Assembly: GCF_028748185.1 (NCBI RefSeq)
Contig: NZ_CP118164.1
Span: forward strand, 1,550,001 to 1,614,000
Source of the DNA: Bremerella sp. P1
GTDB taxonomy: Bacteria > Planctomycetota > Planctomycetia > Pirellulales > Pirellulaceae
Reading direction: 5' to 3'
Length of the DNA stretch: 64,000 bases
In this document: in pieces, positions 17,147-26,024 of the stretch
How positions within the stretch are numbered: the stretch's first letter is position 1
How the letters are laid out: every line of letters starts with the position of its first letter
Position numbers and translations under genes: made by a program
The notes under the pieces: model-generated
The model's input: only the letters and a program-made list of their open reading frames with translations
What the model was told of the DNA's origin: nothing
Databases searched by the model: none

Positions 17147-19342
17147 ATGAGCCAGGCTGAAATGACCAGAACCGAGGACGACAACGTGACAGCACCCGTC
17201 GAACTCTCGGCCGAAAAGTTGTACGAAAAGTGCATGTCGCTGGCCAATAATCTTTGGTGGACTTGGCAACCGGACGTATTCAATCTGTTCCGCGATCTCG
17301 ACCCCATCCGTTGGCGACAGTTAGACCATAATCCAATCGCCTTGCTCCGCGAATTTACCCCCGAGCGTCTCGAGACGCGGGTCGCGGAGATGGTGCTTTA
17401 TAGCCGTATCAATCACGCTTACCGCCGGCTGAAAGAATACATGGCCAGCAGCACCCCATGGGCCGATACCCATGCGGGCGTTCTCGGTGGTAAGCCGGTG
17501 GCCTACTTCTCGGCCGAATTCGGTATTCACGAATCGATTCAGATCTATTCTGGCGGTCTCGGCGTTTTGTCCGGTGACCATATCAAGAGTGCCAGTGGTC
17601 TGGGCGTGCCGCTTGTTGCCATTGGTCTGTTCTACGATCAGGGTTACTTCAAGCAGCACCTCAACGACGAAGGTTACCAAGTGGAAGAATATCTCGACAC
17701 CAAAGTCGAGAACCTTCCGATGAAGCCTGCCACCGACCCGGATGGCAAGCCGATCACGGTGACCATCCAGATGAAGGATGGCAACCTTTTGGCGAAAGTC
17801 TGGCAGATGAACGTCGGTCGCGTGCCGCTGTTCCTGTTGGACTGCGACGTCGAAGGCAACAGCCCCGAAGACCGCGAATTGACTAGCCGTCTGTACGGTG
17901 GTGACGAACGCACACGTATCCGCCAGGAAATGGTGCTCGGCGTTGGTGGTATCAAGGCCCTCAAGGCTTTGGGCATCACCCCTGGCGTGTATCACCTGAA
18001 CGAAGGTCACAGCGCGTTCGCCACGCTCGAAGCCGTTCGCGATCACATGCACGAAGACGGCATGAGCTTCGACGACGCCCTTCGCGAAGTTGCTAAGCGA
18101 ACCGTCTTCACCACGCACACTCCTGTGCCTGCTGGTCACGACCGCTTTGATGCCGGTCTGATCGAAGAACATCTGGGCGTCTTGCGAGAATCGATCGATA
18201 TCTCGCACGAGCAGCTGATGGGCATGGGTCGGGTCGATACGAACAATCAGCACGAAACGTTCTGCATGACGGTGTTGGGGCTGAAGGCTTCCCGCCGTGC
18301 CAACGCCGTGAGCCAACTTCACGGGCACGTTTCGCGAAGCATGTGGGCCCACCTGTGGCCATGGCGTGTTGAAGAAGAGATTCCGATCGGGCACATCACC
18401 AACGGTGTGCATATTCCATCGTGGATCGCCTGGCAGATGATGCAGCTTTACGATCGCCACTTCCCCAGCGGTTGGTATCAACGCATGGGCGAGTCGGACG
18501 TATGGCAATTCATCCACGACGTCGACCCAGGTGAACTTTGGGAAACGCACGCCACGCTAAAGAACTTGCTGCTGCAGTTCGTCCGTCGTCGCATCTCGCG
18601 TCAATGTCGTCGCCGAGGTGAAAGCGATGATGCAGTGGAACGCGCACGAACCGTGCTGGATCCGAACGTCTTGACGATCGGGTTCGCACGTCGTTTCGCT
18701 ACCTACAAACGAGCCGACCTGTTTATGACCGACGTCGATCGCCTGATCGAAATGATGAGCGATCCGAAGCGTCCGGTGCAGTTTATCTTCAGTGGTAAAG
18801 CTCACCCGAAAGATGAACCAGGTAAGGCCAAGATCAAGAAGATTCACAACCTGCGTCACGATCCACAGTTCCGTGACAAGATTGTGTTCATCGAAGATTA
18901 CGACATCAACGTCGGCCGTCACTTGATCCAGGGTGTGGACGTTTGGTTGAACAACCCTCGCCAGCCACTGGAAGCCTCCGGCACCTCGGGCCAGAAGGTC
19001 GTTCTCAACGGCGGCTTGAACTGCTCGATCCTCGACGGTTGGTGGGCAGAAGCCTACGACGGCCGCAACGGCTTTGCTATCGGCACCGGTCGTACGCACA
19101 CCGATGTGGCCAAGCAGGATGCCCGCGATGCGGAAGACCTGTACAAGGTGCTCGAAAACGAAGTGATCCCGCTGTACTACGACCGCGATGTCGACGGTCT
19201 GCCACAAGGCTGGATCAAACGCATGATGTACAGCATCAGCACTTCGGCCTGGCGATTCAGTGCCCACCGTATGGTGGCCGACTACACCAAGCTGTGCTAC
19301 GTGCCAGCCGCTGGTGGCTTAAGCAGCCAAATGCCTGGTTAA
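17147..19342 (+). CDS. glgP: Alpha-glucan (glycogen/maltodextrin) phosphorylase, GT35
   Basis: A 731-aa phosphorylase of the shorter bacterial/archaeal 'alpha-glucan phosphorylase' type. It contains the N-terminal LANNLWWTWQPD segment, AYFSAEFGIHESIQIYSGGL, and the PLP region EASGTSGQKVVLNGGLN in which Lys617 corresponds to the PLP-binding Lys. It releases glucose-1-phosphate from alpha-1,4-glucans in the cytoplasm. The ATG at 17147 begins MSQAEMTR and fits the family start, with no strong Shine-Dalgarno sequence. It is monocistronic, with an intergenic hairpin upstream and a strong terminator downstream. Confidence 0.95.
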   Translation: MSQAEMTRTEDDNVTAPVELSAEKLYEKCMSLANNLWWTWQPDVFNLFRDLDPIRWRQLDHNPIALLREFTPERLETRVAEMVLYSRINHAYRRLKEYMASSTPWADTHAGVLGGKPVAYFSAEFGIHESIQIYSGGLGVLSGDHIKSASGLGVPLVAIGLFYDQGYFKQHLNDEGYQVEEYLDTKVENLPMKPATDPDGKPITVTIQMKDGNLLAKVWQMNVGRVPLFLLDCDVEGNSPEDRELTSRLYGGDERTRIRQEMVLGVGGIKALKALGITPGVYHLNEGHSAFATLEAVRDHMHEDGMSFDDALREVAKRTVFTTHTPVPAGHDRFDAGLIEEHLGVLRESIDISHEQLMGMGRVDTNNQHETFCMTVLGLKASRRANAVSQLHGHVSRSMWAHLWPWRVEEEIPIGHITNGVHIPSWIAWQMMQLYDRHFPSGWYQRMGESDVWQFIHDVDPGELWETHATLKNLLLQFVRRRISRQCRRRGESDDAVERARTVLDPNVLTIGFARRFATYKRADLFMTDVDRLIEMMSDPKRPVQFIFSGKAHPKDEPGKAKIKKIHNLRHDPQFRDKIVFIEDYDINVGRHLIQGVDVWLNNPRQPLEASGTSGQKVVLNGGLNCSILDGWWAEAYDGRNGFAIGTGRTHTDVAKQDARDAEDLYKVLENEVIPLYYDRDVDGLPQGWIKRMMYSISTSAWRFSAHRMVADYTKLCYVPAAGGLSSQMPG

Positions 19343-19370
19343 GCACCACGCAGATTCTCAAAATCATTGA

Positions 19371-19400
19371 AAAGGATCCGGTTCGGCCGGATCCTTTTTT
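19371..19400 (+). terminator. Rho-independent terminator of glgP
   Basis: An 11-bp perfect stem (AAAGGATCCGG with CCGGATCCTTT), a 5-nt loop and a run of T at 19395-19400. It lies 28 bp past the glgP stop. The remaining sequence to 19654 holds a TTGACA at about 19494, a possible -35 element without a clear -10. Confidence 0.92.
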
Positions 19401-19654
19401 CGTGGTGTCTCGTCAAAATCATAGCAATCAAAGATGGTTTTGTTTGAGTTTGGCCAAATCAGCAAGATTCCGGCTGACACGAGGCATCAACGTTGACATA
19501 ATAAAAAGACCGGGATGGGCATCTACCCCCCCGATAGCCTGATGAACAGAGAAGTGGCAATCGGTTGGACCATTCCCTCGGCGACCCGCGCGCCGACCCT
19601 CCTCCAACCACATCCTCATGGCATCCCTTATTTTACGTCCTTATCGCCTTGGGC

Positions 19655-21838
19655 ATGATGAATCTGATGAATCACAAAAGTAAATTCCGGGCATGGCTCT
19701 TTGCTCCTCTTCTGCTCTTCTTGATTCCGTTGGTCGCGGAAGCCGGCAAGTTCAAAGTCGGCGACGTGGTCCAGGTATGGGACGATTGGAAAGATGAATG
19801 GAAGAACGGCACCGTCGTCGACATCAATCGCCGCGGTGAACTTCTGATTGAAACCGCGAGCTACAGCAGCCTTAAGCGCGAAGTTTATCAACCAAAGGTC
19901 GTTCGTTTCGCCTACGAAGATGGCGCGATCGGACCGGCCCGAACGTGGACCGATTCCAGCGGCACCTTCAAGATCATGGCGGCACCGCTAGGGATCGTGA
20001 ATGACAAGATTCGCCTGCGTCGTGAAGACATGTCTGAGATCGAAGTTCCGATCGCCAAACTCGGGGACGCCGACCAGCGTCTCATCGAACGGATCAAAGC
20101 CGAGATGGGCATCCGGGCCGTGCCGCCTCCTAAGCCGATTACCCCGATCCGTTTTGCCGGAACCGATAACGAAAACCTCAACGCGTTCGGTAGCGTCGGC
20201 TACGCGGAAGAACGCATTGCCATTCTCGCCGATCCCATTCCGCCCTATATGGTCATTCCGCAAGGTGGTGTTGGCTTCGGCAAGTACTACGAAGAAGAAC
20301 AATTCGGTCTGATTCAACCGATCGGCGGGCCCGATGGGCTGGTGCTGGTCTCGGCCGAGTATCCGGTCGATCCGCGTAAGGCAGACAAGTTCGATCGCAC
20401 GCGTATCGCTTGGATCTCGCTGAAGCAAAAGAAGATCACCAAAGAGCAGTCGCTGCCCGATGGCGAGATGGTCCTGGACTATCATCCGGCTTCGCATCGT
20501 CTGTTGACGTATCGCTACGAACTCGAGGGAGGCCGCTTTGGTCGTCGCAAGACGGTCCTCTCGGTGTGGGAAGTCTTACCAACCGACGAATCGGTAGAGC
20601 CTGTTGTGAGCTGGGAAGCGTACCCCGATGACGGCTACGACAAAGAACCTTGGGCGCGCTTGATCAACGGAAACCTTGTCCTCCATCGATTTGCCGACAA
20701 GCAGTACGTCGGCTGGGATGTCGCGAACCGGTCGGTTGCTTACCGCCTGTTCCAGGACCACACGTGGTCGACTCCACCGACACTCAGCGGAACGGCGAAG
20801 TATGGCTTCCTGGTCGAAAACGAGAGCGTCCGAATCTTCGACGCGGTAACAGGGACAACGATCACCAAGCTGATCACCGAGAACCGCATCAAGCTGGCGG
20901 CCCCCAGCGAAGACGGTTCCAAGTTGGCCACGCTGGAAGAGAACACGCTGACGATTTGGAATTTGACCGACCCCATCGCCGAACCGGTCGCACATCCGGC
21001 CGAGTCGATCGGTGGTTCGCTGGCGAAAGAAATGTATTGGGTCGACGGCGATATGCTGATGATCAAGAACATCATGGAAATGATTCTATACGATCTGAAC
21101 GAAGGCATCGCTATTTGGAATTACAGCCTGGAGTACGGTACGGTCACCGCCGTGAAAGAATCGGAAGGTCGCCAGACGATGGGCGTGCTCAACGGTCACT
21201 TGGTGTACGGCGCCGAACTTCGTGCCAATGGAAAACGGGCCGGTCTGGCCGTGGGTAATGTGAAGTTGCCTGGCCCGGAAGTGCGAGAAAAAACCGAAGG
21301 CGTCAAACGCGACGATCTGGTTGTCTTGAAGCCCGGCAGCAAGATTCGTCTGGAAGTCCGCTGCGGCAATACCCACAACCCAACGGTCTACAGTGCCTTG
21401 CTCGCCAAGATCCAAGAGAATGGCTGGGAACTCAACCAAGAAGATTACGATGCGGTGATGCACGCGGATATTACGCTCGGCGAAACCGTCACCCGCACCT
21501 ATCGCTTCTTTGGTTTCTATCGGGCACCCGAGACGGTCACGTATACGCCAATCATCTCCAAGCTCGATATCATGGTCGGAGACACAACGATCTGGGTTAA
21601 CCGAACTTCCACTGGACCAGGGTTTTTCGTGAACGCAGACGAAACGATTCAACAGCAAGTCGATCGTCAGAAGGAAGACGTCAACTTCTTCACCCGCAGC
21701 CGAATTCCGGCAATGATCCTGGATCCCAAGTACGGACGTGGTTTTGGTTCGACCAAAGTTTCAACCAAGGGCCTCGAACCCACTAGCATGCGAAACATGA
21801 TCTACGCCAACGGCCGGCCGGTATTCTTGAACAACTGA
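19655..21838 (+). CDS. Secreted SHD1-domain protein with propeller-like repeats
   Basis: A protein of about 727 aa with a signal peptide (basic start, hydrophobic core near LFAPLLLFLIPL, AEA cleavage site before GKF). Next comes an SH3/Tudor-like strand region (KFKVGDVVQVWDD), then an SHD1 domain: TWTDSSGTFKIMAAPLG, then DKIRLRREDMSEIEVPIAKL. SHD1 (SLA1 homology) is frequent in planctomycetes with unknown role. Residues about 220-540 show weak beta-propeller strands such as LEENTLTIWNLTDP. The start could be 19655 or 19667; no clear ribosome-binding site exists, and the extension to 19565 would hide the signal peptide. Function unknown. Confidence 0.82.
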   Translation: MMNLMNHKSKFRAWLFAPLLLFLIPLVAEAGKFKVGDVVQVWDDWKDEWKNGTVVDINRRGELLIETASYSSLKREVYQPKVVRFAYEDGAIGPARTWTDSSGTFKIMAAPLGIVNDKIRLRREDMSEIEVPIAKLGDADQRLIERIKAEMGIRAVPPPKPITPIRFAGTDNENLNAFGSVGYAEERIAILADPIPPYMVIPQGGVGFGKYYEEEQFGLIQPIGGPDGLVLVSAEYPVDPRKADKFDRTRIAWISLKQKKITKEQSLPDGEMVLDYHPASHRLLTYRYELEGGRFGRRKTVLSVWEVLPTDESVEPVVSWEAYPDDGYDKEPWARLINGNLVLHRFADKQYVGWDVANRSVAYRLFQDHTWSTPPTLSGTAKYGFLVENESVRIFDAVTGTTITKLITENRIKLAAPSEDGSKLATLEENTLTIWNLTDPIAEPVAHPAESIGGSLAKEMYWVDGDMLMIKNIMEMILYDLNEGIAIWNYSLEYGTVTAVKESEGRQTMGVLNGHLVYGAELRANGKRAGLAVGNVKLPGPEVREKTEGVKRDDLVVLKPGSKIRLEVRCGNTHNPTVYSALLAKIQENGWELNQEDYDAVMHADITLGETVTRTYRFFGFYRAPETVTYTPIISKLDIMVGDTTIWVNRTSTGPGFFVNADETIQQQVDRQKEDVNFFTRSRIPAMILDPKYGRGFGSTKVSTKGLEPTSMRNMIYANGRPVFLNN

Positions 21839-21865
21839 CCCTTGGTGGCGGTGATACCCCTGTGC

Positions 21866-21913
21866 AAAAAAATGGCCAGTCGAAAACCCATCGACTGGCC
21901 ATTGTTCTTTCTT
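21866..21913. terminator. Bidirectional terminator between convergent genes
   Basis: A 13-bp perfect stem (AATGGCCAGTCGA with TCGACTGGCCATT) with a 7-nt loop. A-rich sequence on the left and T-rich sequence on the right let it serve both the SHD1 gene and the minus-strand L,D-transpeptidase-like gene. Confidence 0.88.
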
Positions 21914-21928
21914 GCTTGAACAGGCACG

Positions 21929-22789
21929 CTACGGCTTGATCACCAACTGGCCGATCTTCTTGCCGGTGTTGTTGTACATAGCGTGCCAGTCATTGATGTC
22001 TGGAAACCCATCCAGAAAGATCTGAATGAATCGCGGCCAATCGCTGGGCTGTAACGTCAAACAACCATCCGACCCCCGACCACTGTTGAACCCGTTATGG
22101 ACGTTGATGCCGACCGACGTTGTCTTGCCAGGGTTATCGCTTTGAACGCTGACCGGTTTTCGCATGTTGACCAGCAGGCCAGGACGAATGCCTTCGCGTT
22201 TCATGACCAGCTTATCGGCTCCTTGCTTGGCAGCGGTTCCCCCCTTGTGAAAACCGATATGCAGCGGATAGGTACCATCGATGACGCGTCCCTTGACGGT
22301 CATGTCATCAGGCCAGATCGATCCCTTGAAGGTTCCGTTTACCCCACCACCAGTCAGCATAAAGGACGACTCATACATACCGTTGAAGGTCGCCGACTCG
22401 CCTCGCTTGCGTTTGGTCTTCGTGGGCATCTTACCACCGTGCTGGACAGTCAGCGTGATCAGCCCACCGACCGGGACCGGCTTGGCCGTTGGTGGTGCCA
22501 CGGCACCAATCAATGATGTCATTGTCTTCCAGGTCTTGCCGCCCACGTCGATCCGCGCATCGGGTCTGGCCAGGCCAACACGTTTTGCCTGGAAGCTGAT
22601 GATGGCTTTGACCGTGTTGGACGTCGCACCCACCCGGGAAATTTTTCCGTCGATCCCCTTGGGATCGAAGCTTGGATTGGCCGTCTTCTTAGAAATCTGC
22701 GTCAGCATCTTCTGAACGGTCGTTATATCTGCTGAGTGGTTTGTCGCACCACTTTCGTAACTACCCACCGACGCGCTGATTTTCCACAT
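21929..22789 (-). CDS. Leaderless peptidoglycan-binding / L,D-transpeptidase-like protein
   Basis: A 286-aa protein without signal peptide or TM segment. Residues about 15-95 look like a PGBD-type peptidoglycan-binding module (ITTVQKMLTQI ... DGKIS ... VKAIISFQ). Residues about 135-286 have a YkuD/L,D-transpeptidase-like pattern ending in NVHNGFNSGRGSDGCLTL, with candidate catalytic His231 and Cys243. The family cross-links or trims peptidoglycan in the periplasm. ATG 22789 is preferred because AAGGAG lies eight bases upstream. The lack of an export signal is odd; delivery by a secretion system is one explanation. A membrane protein gene lies 118 bp upstream on the same strand. Confidence 0.72.
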   Translation of the reverse strand: MWKISASVGSYESGATNHSADITTVQKMLTQISKKTANPSFDPKGIDGKISRVGATSNTVKAIISFQAKRVGLARPDARIDVGGKTWKTMTSLIGAVAPPTAKPVPVGGLITLTVQHGGKMPTKTKRKRGESATFNGMYESSFMLTGGGVNGTFKGSIWPDDMTVKGRVIDGTYPLHIGFHKGGTAAKQGADKLVMKREGIRPGLLVNMRKPVSVQSDNPGKTTSVGINVHNGFNSGRGSDGCLTLQPSDWPRFIQIFLDGFPDINDWHAMYNNTGKKIGQLVIKP

Positions 22790-22907
22790 AGCCTGACTCC
22801 TTCGCGATAAGAGATGCTCCGCCTGTAAGGGCGTTATCGCCGGGAATTCCAATGGGTTGCGTGCAAAATCCGATTTCTTTCGATAAGACGGGAAACCGTT
22901 TCATCAC

Positions 22908-23426
22908 TTACCACTGCCAGCCCAACCGCTTGGCCTTCATCCAGGTAAGGCCAACGTATAAAGCGGCCCCCGGTAAGGCCGCAAGCATCGTTACGAAGAC
23001 GAGTTCCACGCGATAGACTTCTTCGCGCCCTTGCAGATAGGTGGCAATCGCCAAAGGAACCAGAATCGCAATGATGGGCCCTGCCAGCAGAGCGAAACGT
23101 TTGAAGCCAGCACGGGGGTAGTAAACCATCAAGGCAATGGTCACGGATCCGATGATGAAGATTCGCTTCACAATCGAGCCAATCGTGTTGAAGATCTTCG
23201 ATGCCGTGCTTTCGGACGGTTCTCGGATGAACCCGCCTCTGGGTCGATAAGCTCCTGACGGAAACGAGCGGGGCGATTCGACAGGCGTTGAACCTGATCC
23301 CCAGGCAAAAACCTCTGGCAAGACGAGAATGAAGGTAATCGCCATTAAAACAAGCCCCTTACGAAGGCCGTTAGGATAGAACTCTTCCCGATAAGAGACG
23401 GGGTCTGCCTCAACCAATTCTTCCAT
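22908..23426 (-). CDS. Hypothetical membrane protein
   Basis: A 172-aa protein with four hydrophobic segments: about 24-42 (LVLMAITFILVLPEVF), about 87-104, about 112-128 and about 140-160. A Pro/Ser/Arg-rich loop of about 45 residues follows the first segment. Start ATG 23426 has GGAGAA upstream. The family was not recognised. It precedes the L,D-transpeptidase-like gene on the same strand, so it could be its partner, for example an immunity or anchoring protein, but this rests on position only. Confidence 0.65.
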   Translation of the reverse strand: MEELVEADPVSYREEFYPNGLRKGLVLMAITFILVLPEVFAWGSGSTPVESPRSFPSGAYRPRGGFIREPSESTASKIFNTIGSIVKRIFIIGSVTIALMVYYPRAGFKRFALLAGPIIAILVPLAIATYLQGREEVYRVELVFVTMLAALPGAALYVGLTWMKAKRLGWQW

Positions 23427-23907
23427 GGGCTTCTCCTACGAGTACGCATGTCTAGAAACGCATTCGCGCGAACAAGCCTTCTTCTCTGTAAGTCAGGCAC
23501 GCCTCAAGATATCCCATCCCATGTCACCTGGACAATGATTTACCAGCTCTCCCCCTCAAGAATGTTGTGAACCGACTGGCTTGCCTGAAGCGTTGATAAT
23601 CGGTTAGGCACCTGCGAACCAAGTTGCATAAGAAAACAACATCGTTATATGAAGCTCGTCAATGCGTAAATTTTACAACGTCTTTATCTATGTTTTTTCA
23701 AATCTGAGCCGCCCCCTTCTAGGCTTCTAAGTGCTTGATTCTGTGCAAAAAACGAGTCCTTGAGGGGATGTCTGGGCCTTTCGGTTCGTTGGTCATTAAA
23801 AGACCACCTCCGAGCCGGACTTTGGTGTGGAGTTTGCAGCCTTGAATCGCTCGGTAGTGTTCTTCAAAGACGAGAGGTCATGTTGTGACCAGTCCAAGGA
23901 TTTGACG
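23427..23907. other. Divergent intergenic region, no gene seen
   Basis: About 480 bp between the minus-strand membrane protein and the first ABM-like gene. It is AT-richer than its surroundings, especially around 23625-23700. No coding frame, RNA gene or clear -35/-10 pair was recognised. Confidence 0.4.
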
Positions 23908-24537
23908 ATGGGTCAGTTTCACATTGCCATTACGCATCAGGCGAAACCGGGTAAGGAGGAAGAATACGAGGCCGCCTTACGCGAGTTTGCCAAACAGTCG
24001 CTCGACGAACCGGGCGCCTCTGGCGTTCTGCTACTCGCTCCGGCACCTGGAACACTGGGCAAAGAATACGGGATCCTGCGTACCTTTGAAGATCGTGCAT
24101 CGTGTGAAGCGTTCTATCATTCCGAGAGCTATCGTGAGTTCCATCGGCGGACGCGTCCGCTGGTAGCGGACGAGGCCAAACGCCGCCCGCTCAATGGCCT
24201 GGAAGTCTTCTTTCACGATCCGAGAACGAGCCCTCCGAAGTGGAAGATGTTCATCGTGACCTGGCTGGGCGTGTTCCCAAGCGCCCTGCTCTTCTCGTTG
24301 ACCATTCCTCCGCTGATTGGCTTCATGCATGATCTCCTGATTCGAGCCATCGTCAACGTCTTTGTTGTTGCCTCGTTGGCTTGGATCATCATGCCATTCT
24401 TGACGAAACTTTTCCGCCCGTGGTTGTCTCCTCGCCAAGAGCAGCCCACGATCCCCGACTTTGCCACCGAGCAGCCTGAGCAAGTCCGGGAAGAGCACGA
24501 AGAGTTCTTAGAGCGGTTCGAGTTGGAACGCGTTTGA
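23908..24537 (+). CDS. ABM-domain-like protein with two C-terminal TM segments (copy 1)
   Basis: A 209-aa protein. Residues 1-110 resemble an antibiotic-biosynthesis-monooxygenase (ABM, dimeric ferredoxin-like) domain: HIAITHQAKPGKEEEYEAAL, then YGILRTFEDRASCEAFYHSE. Residues about 115-185 contain the WKMFIVTWLGVFPSALLF segment and a second TM segment, a layout seen in ABM-domain membrane proteins; a charged Glu-rich tail follows. ATG 23908 is chosen over the frame start at 23827 because AAGGA lies upstream and the paralogue aligns from MGQFHIAIT. Reaction unknown. The next gene is a tandem paralogue. Confidence 0.82.
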   Translation: MGQFHIAITHQAKPGKEEEYEAALREFAKQSLDEPGASGVLLLAPAPGTLGKEYGILRTFEDRASCEAFYHSESYREFHRRTRPLVADEAKRRPLNGLEVFFHDPRTSPPKWKMFIVTWLGVFPSALLFSLTIPPLIGFMHDLLIRAIVNVFVVASLAWIIMPFLTKLFRPWLSPRQEQPTIPDFATEQPEQVREEHEEFLERFELERV

Positions 24538-24652
24538 TCTTCGCTTGATTGCGAACAAATCCCGGCGTACTGTGTCCCAGTGCAATGCGTTTGCATCGCA
24601 GACATCTCCGCCGGTTGTCGCAAATCGAATCTGAAGTTCAAACGAGGTCCAC

Positions 24653-25222
24653 ATGAGCAACGTTCATGTCGCGATTACGCACCAAGCCAGACCTGGTAAA
24701 GAGGTAGAGTACGAGGCCGCGCTGCGGGACTTTGCGCGGGAATCGTTGCACGAACCTGGGACGGCCGGCGTGCTGCTGCTTGCCCCAGTGCCTGGCACCC
24801 ATGGTTGCACCTACGGCATCTTGAGGTCGTTTGAAAACCAAGCATCGTGTGACGCGTTTTATCAGTCGGCACGATTCCGCGACTTCCACGAATTAACCAA
24901 GCCGTTGGTTGTCGAAGAAGCCACGCGTCGCAAATTACACGGCCTGGAGGCCTTCTTCCGTGATCCCAAGCTGAGCCCTCCGCGTTGGAAAATGGCAGTC
25001 GTCACTTGGCTGGGTGTTTATCCTTCCGTTCTATTCTGGGGCAATGTGCTACCTCCCGCCTTGAGCAGCCTGCATAGTCTTGTGGCGACGGCCATAACGA
25101 CAATCTTCGTCACGGTGACCTTGGCCTGGCTAGTCATGCCGATCCTGAGCAAAGTCTTCGCCGCGTGGCTGCATCCGCCGAATTCGAGTGTTCCTATCCT
25201 GGGCCAGTCACTTTCCGACTAA
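24653..25222 (+). CDS. ABM-domain-like protein with two C-terminal TM segments (copy 2)
   Basis: A 189-aa paralogue of the preceding gene, sharing the start HVAITHQARPGKEVEYEAAL, the EPGTAGVLLLAPVPGT stretch, and WKMAVVTWLGVYPSVLFW at the first TM segment. It lacks the Glu-rich C-terminal tail of copy 1. The soluble domain would face the cytoplasm if the TM hairpin is a simple anchor (inference). The 115-bp gap between the copies means co-transcription is possible but not certain. The pair probably arose by tandem duplication and has since diverged. Confidence 0.82.
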   Translation: MSNVHVAITHQARPGKEVEYEAALRDFARESLHEPGTAGVLLLAPVPGTHGCTYGILRSFENQASCDAFYQSARFRDFHELTKPLVVEEATRRKLHGLEAFFRDPKLSPPRWKMAVVTWLGVYPSVLFWGNVLPPALSSLHSLVATAITTIFVTVTLAWLVMPILSKVFAAWLHPPNSSVPILGQSLSD

Positions 25223-25281
25223 GTCTCAAGCGAAGAGTCCGTAACCAAGACCAATTCGTCGCTGCCTGATAGACTTGAGCC

Positions 25282-25833
25282 ATGGCGAGACTTCATCAGT
25301 ACGTTGCGTTCTTGCGTGGCATGAACTTGGGCAAGCGCCGGTTAAGCATGGACCGGTTGCGCGAGCTTCTGCTGGAACTCGACTATCAGCAGGTCGAAAC
25401 GTATATCGCCAGCGGCAATGTCATCTTCTGCGTGCCCAAGACTGCGGACACAAAACTTGCTGAGCGTATCTCCCAGCACCTTGAGTCTTCCCTCGGCTAC
25501 CCGGTCGATACGTTCATTCGCTCAGCTGCGGAGGTTCAATTGATTGCTCAGCGGGAAGTCTTCCCCCTGCAAGACGAGCCAGACTGGAACGTCCACGTCT
25601 CGTTCTTCTCGAAGAAAGTGCCGCCCAAAATGGCCGCCAACCTGGAAGCGGTCCGCACTGATGAAGACGCCTTCCGGGTGATCGATCGCGAGCTGTATTG
25701 GCTTCGGAAAGGCCGCATGTCGGACTCTCATGTCTGGGACCTGCCGGCCATCAAGGCGATCAAGCTGCCGACGCACACTATGCGCACCATAAACACAATT
25801 CGTAAGCTAACTACCAAATATCTAGCAAACTAA
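25282..25833 (+). CDS. DUF1697 family protein
   Basis: A 183-aa protein matching DUF1697: QYVAFLRGMNLGKRRLSMDR at the start, then VETYIASGNVIFCVPK, and WNVHVSFFSKKVP in the middle. The family is widespread, cytoplasmic and of unknown function. Length is normal and no key part seems missing. The ATG at 25282 gives the canonical start. It is in the same direction as the ABM-like pair but separated from it by 59 bp. Confidence 0.9.
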   Translation: MARLHQYVAFLRGMNLGKRRLSMDRLRELLLELDYQQVETYIASGNVIFCVPKTADTKLAERISQHLESSLGYPVDTFIRSAAEVQLIAQREVFPLQDEPDWNVHVSFFSKKVPPKMAANLEAVRTDEDAFRVIDRELYWLRKGRMSDSHVWDLPAIKAIKLPTHTMRTINTIRKLTTKYLAN

Positions 25834-26024
25834 GTCCGGCTATTTTCCCTTAATCAGCCAATACGAGGCATAGGAAGCCACTTAGCGGTGCGGAATCCCG
25901 CACTTCCGCGGCAGAATGTGCAAATTCGCGTTGAAAATGCAAGTTGATATCCCGTAAGATCACTCGTCTAGTCTTTTCCATCCAGATTTTTCTTTTCTTT
26001 TCTCTATATCTGGGAGATTTCGTT

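Noticed and set aside
17321-18550. Minus-strand open frame (409 codons) opposite glgP
   Set aside because: Antisense shadow of a clear phosphorylase gene; no motif and no ribosome-binding site.
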